Shown: one piece after another, positions 14,355 to 16,037 of the stretch
How positions within the stretch are numbered: the stretch's first letter is position 1
How the letters are laid out: every line of letters starts with the position of its first letter
Assembly (NCBI GenBank): GCA_003354055.1
Contig: PIVQ01000091.1
Coordinates: 1-16,037 of the forward strand
Origin: Desulfobacteraceae bacterium
Lineage (GTDB): Bacteria > Desulfobacterota > Desulfobacteria > Desulfobacterales > Desulfobacteraceae
Direction: 5' to 3'
DNA length: 16,037 nt
Notes under the pieces: generated by a model
Told to the model about the DNA's origin: nothing
The model's input: the letters and a program-made list of their open reading frames with translations, nothing else
Database searches by the model: none
Translations under genes and position numbers: made by a program

Positions 14355-15125
14355 TTAAAATTTCCCCATGAATTGGCGTAACCGTTCTGATTTCGGATTG
14401 TCCATGATCTGATTTGGCGGACCCTGCTCCTCAATGCGCCCCTTATCCAGAAAAATCAGGTGACTTGATATTTCCCGGGCAAGCGACATCTCGTGAGTCA
14501 CCATCACCATGGTCCGCTTTTCTTCAGCAAGCTTTCGAATAACCTCCACCACCTCGATCACCAGCTCCGGGTCAAGTGCAGACGTGGGCTCGTCAAACAG
14601 CATGACAGTCGGCTGCATGGCCAGGGCACGGGCAATGGCCACCCGTTGCTGCTGACCACCTGAAAGCTGGGAGGGATACTGGTCCCGCTTTTCGATAATT
14701 CCAACCTTGTCCATCAGCTCTTCGGCTTGGGCAACAGCCTGCTTCCGCGAACATTTCAGAACGTGCAGGGGACCTTCAATAATATTTTCCAAAACCGTGC
14801 GGTGATCCCATAGATTAAAGTTCTGGAATACCATACCCAGGCGGGACCTTATGCGCAACAATTGTTTTTTGTCAAAGGGGTATTGACGGCCGTCCTTGTC
14901 CTGCCGGGTCTCAATGGCTTCTCCGGCAAGGATGATCTGTCCTGCGTCGGGTTTCTCAAGGTAATTGATACACCGAAGCAGGGTACTCTTGCCGGAACCG
15001 CTGCTTCCAATGATGGAGATCACATCGCCGGAACGGGCATCAAAAGAGACCCCCTTCAGCACTTTGTTTTCACCAAATGTTTTGTGGATATCCCTGACAG
15101 ACAGGGCTATTTCATCGGTTTCCAT
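14355..15125 (-). CDS. polar amino-acid ABC transporter ATPase (HisP/OccP-like)
   Basis: The protein has 256 residues and all the motifs of an active ABC ATPase: Walker A GSSGSGKST (40-48), Q-loop Gln101, signature LSGGQQQ (154-160), Walker B VMLFDEP (D178, E179) and H-loop His211. The QYPFDKKQLLRIR insert around residues 80-93 is typical of the HisP and opine (OccP/NocP) transporters. It energises uptake through the two permeases encoded just upstream. It starts seven bases after the permease stop. The substrate-binding protein gene is not in the window. Confidence 0.93.
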   Translation of the reverse strand: METDEIALSVRDIHKTFGENKVLKGVSFDARSGDVISIIGSSGSGKSTLLRCINYLEKPDAGQIILAGEAIETRQDKDGRQYPFDKKQLLRIRSRLGMVFQNFNLWDHRTVLENIIEGPLHVLKCSRKQAVAQAEELMDKVGIIEKRDQYPSQLSGGQQQRVAIARALAMQPTVMLFDEPTSALDPELVIEVVEVIRKLAEEKRTMVMVTHEMSLAREISSHLIFLDKGRIEEQGPPNQIMDNPKSERLRQFMGKF

Positions 15126-15132
15126 CTCATTT

Positions 15133-15831
15133 CTATCCTTTTCGAAAACGCGTCAGCCGTTTCTCCACCGGCCGCATTATATTGGTCAACACGACAACCA
15201 CGGCAAAATAGACAAGGCCGCATGCGATCAACGGCTCATAGATCTGAAGGCTTTGACGCTGAATCACCCGGGCAACACCCATTAATTCGAGAACGGTAAT
15301 TGTCGAGGCAAGGGCCGTGGATTTCAATAAGATAATAATATCACTGGTCAGCACCGGCAGACAGTTGCAAAACGCCAGGTGCAGACGGACCCGCCATAAA
15401 ATTTGAAAACGGGTCATCCCGATTGCCTTAGCCGCCTCCACCTGCCCTTTGGGTATTGCCTTGATCGCCCCCCGCAGGACTTCCGCATTGTACGCGGCCT
15501 GATTCAGACTGTAGGCAAGCAGGGCAAAGGTCAGTCCCTCGCGCAGATAAGGCCACAGAAAACTATGGCGCACCCAGGTGCCGGGCATGAACTGACCCAA
15601 CCCGTAATAAATAAGGTAGAGCTGGACCAGAAGTGGGGTTCCCCGCATGACAAACATGAAGGCATAGGCCGGCCAGGAGATCAAAGGAGAGCCTGACAGT
15701 CTGGCAAGTGCCAGAATCGTACCGAAACCCAGGCCGAAAACCCCGGCCACCAGAGTCAGCAGCAGGGTAAGGGGCGCTGCCGCAAGCAGTTCGGGGAGCC
15801 ATTGGACCACATTTTCTACGAATGTTATCAT
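15133..15831 (-). CDS. polar amino-acid ABC transporter permease (HisM-like)
   Basis: This 232-residue inner-membrane permease has about five hydrophobic segments, beginning with LLAAAPLTLLLTLVAGVFGL. The EAA coupling loop reads EVLRGAIKAIPKGQVEAAKAIGM. The start is ATG 15831, preceded by GGGGGAG and overlapping the upstream permease stop by four bases (ATGA). A longer frame reaches to 16035, but those extra residues are the upstream permease read in another frame. It pairs with the upstream permease and the ATPase encoded at 14355-15125. Confidence 0.93.
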   Translation of the reverse strand: MITFVENVVQWLPELLAAAPLTLLLTLVAGVFGLGFGTILALARLSGSPLISWPAYAFMFVMRGTPLLVQLYLIYYGLGQFMPGTWVRHSFLWPYLREGLTFALLAYSLNQAAYNAEVLRGAIKAIPKGQVEAAKAIGMTRFQILWRVRLHLAFCNCLPVLTSDIIILLKSTALASTITVLELMGVARVIQRQSLQIYEPLIACGLVYFAVVVVLTNIMRPVEKRLTRFRKG

Positions 15832-16037
15832 GCTCTCCCCCTGTTCAGACGGGTCTCCATCCACTGAAGGACAAAAAGGGAGAGTATGGTGATCAATAAA
15901 AACAGAACCGCGGTAAATCCGTAGAAAAACGTATAATCCTTGGTTGCCGCAGCCGCCCTGTAGCCGGTATAGAGCAGTTCGCCAAAAGCCCCGAGCACGG
16001 AGATAATGGCACTGTCTTTGGTGATTGACAACCACAG
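15828..16037 (-). CDS. polar amino-acid ABC transporter permease (HisQ-like), 5' part missing
   Basis: Only the C-terminal 69 codons lie in the window and the frame is open to the right edge, so the start is outside. The visible residues include SITKDSAIISVLGAFGELL, typical of the last part of HisQ-type permeases, then a final membrane segment (YGFTAVLFLLITILSLFVL) and METRL. The stop overlaps the next permease start by four bases, as in translationally coupled his-type permease pairs. Confidence 0.88.
   Translation of the reverse strand: MWLSITKDSAIISVLGAFGELLYTGYRAAAATKDYTFFYGFTAVLFLLITILSLFVLQWMETRLNRGRA

Noticed and set aside
15832..16035. N-terminal extension of the HisM-like permease to 300 residues
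   Set aside because: The extra residues overlap the upstream permease in another frame and lack membrane character; ATG 15831 has a strong ribosome site.
1..16037. CRISPR arrays, tRNA, rRNA or insertion sequences
   Set aside because: I saw no regular repeat-spacer pattern, no convincing tRNA cloverleaf, no rRNA-like sequence and no transposase in any frame.

Overview
The window looks like a chromosomal segment of an anaerobic, hydrogen-metabolising bacterium. The best guess is a sulfate reducer of the Desulfobacterota (Desulfobacteraceae-like). The reasons are an Mvh/Hdr-type electron-bifurcation operon with an HdrD/DsrK-like CCG subunit, a probable selenocysteine-containing NiFe hydrogenase, and moderate GC content. 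The taxon is inferred from gene content only.

Region 1 (1-527) has no gene I can support. It holds a strong bidirectional hairpin terminator, a second perfect palindrome, a long inverted repeat and a possible promoter. Region 2 (528-1175, + strand) encodes a secreted HExxH putative metallopeptidase. It converges on the hydrogenase operon with only about 20 bp between the stops once the hydrogenase is read to its real end.

Region 3 (1196-10521, - strand) is the core of the window, a tightly packed seven-gene operon. In transcription order it encodes a hydrogenase maturation protease, a giant HdrA-like flavoprotein with an N-terminal helix-turn-helix, MvhD, an HdrC-HdrD/DsrK-like fusion, an FrhB-like iron-sulfur flavoprotein, MvhG and MvhA. 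The MvhA frame stops at a TGA exactly where the first cysteine of the C-terminal Ni-binding motif should be. Reading that TGA as selenocysteine restores DP-Sec-I-S-C-A-T-H plus a short propeptide ending at TAA. The gene is therefore most likely a group 3 [NiFeSe] hydrogenase large subunit that a standard ORF call truncates. I infer one complex: H2 is oxidised by MvhAG, electrons pass through MvhD to HdrA, and HdrA splits them between the HdrCD-like subunit and perhaps the FrhB-like subunit. The protease matures MvhA.

Region 4 (10522-12998, - strand) holds the probable operon promoter and leader, a lipoprotein with a C-type lectin-like domain, a four-helix membrane protein and an AraC-family regulator. 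Upstream of the regulator is an AT-rich intergenic region with two tandem hairpin repeats nested in a larger inverted repeat. Region 5 (13200-16037, - strand) is the distal part of a polar amino-acid ABC transporter operon: the end of one permease, a complete second permease, an ATPase, then an M20-family amidohydrolase. Its start lies beyond the right edge.
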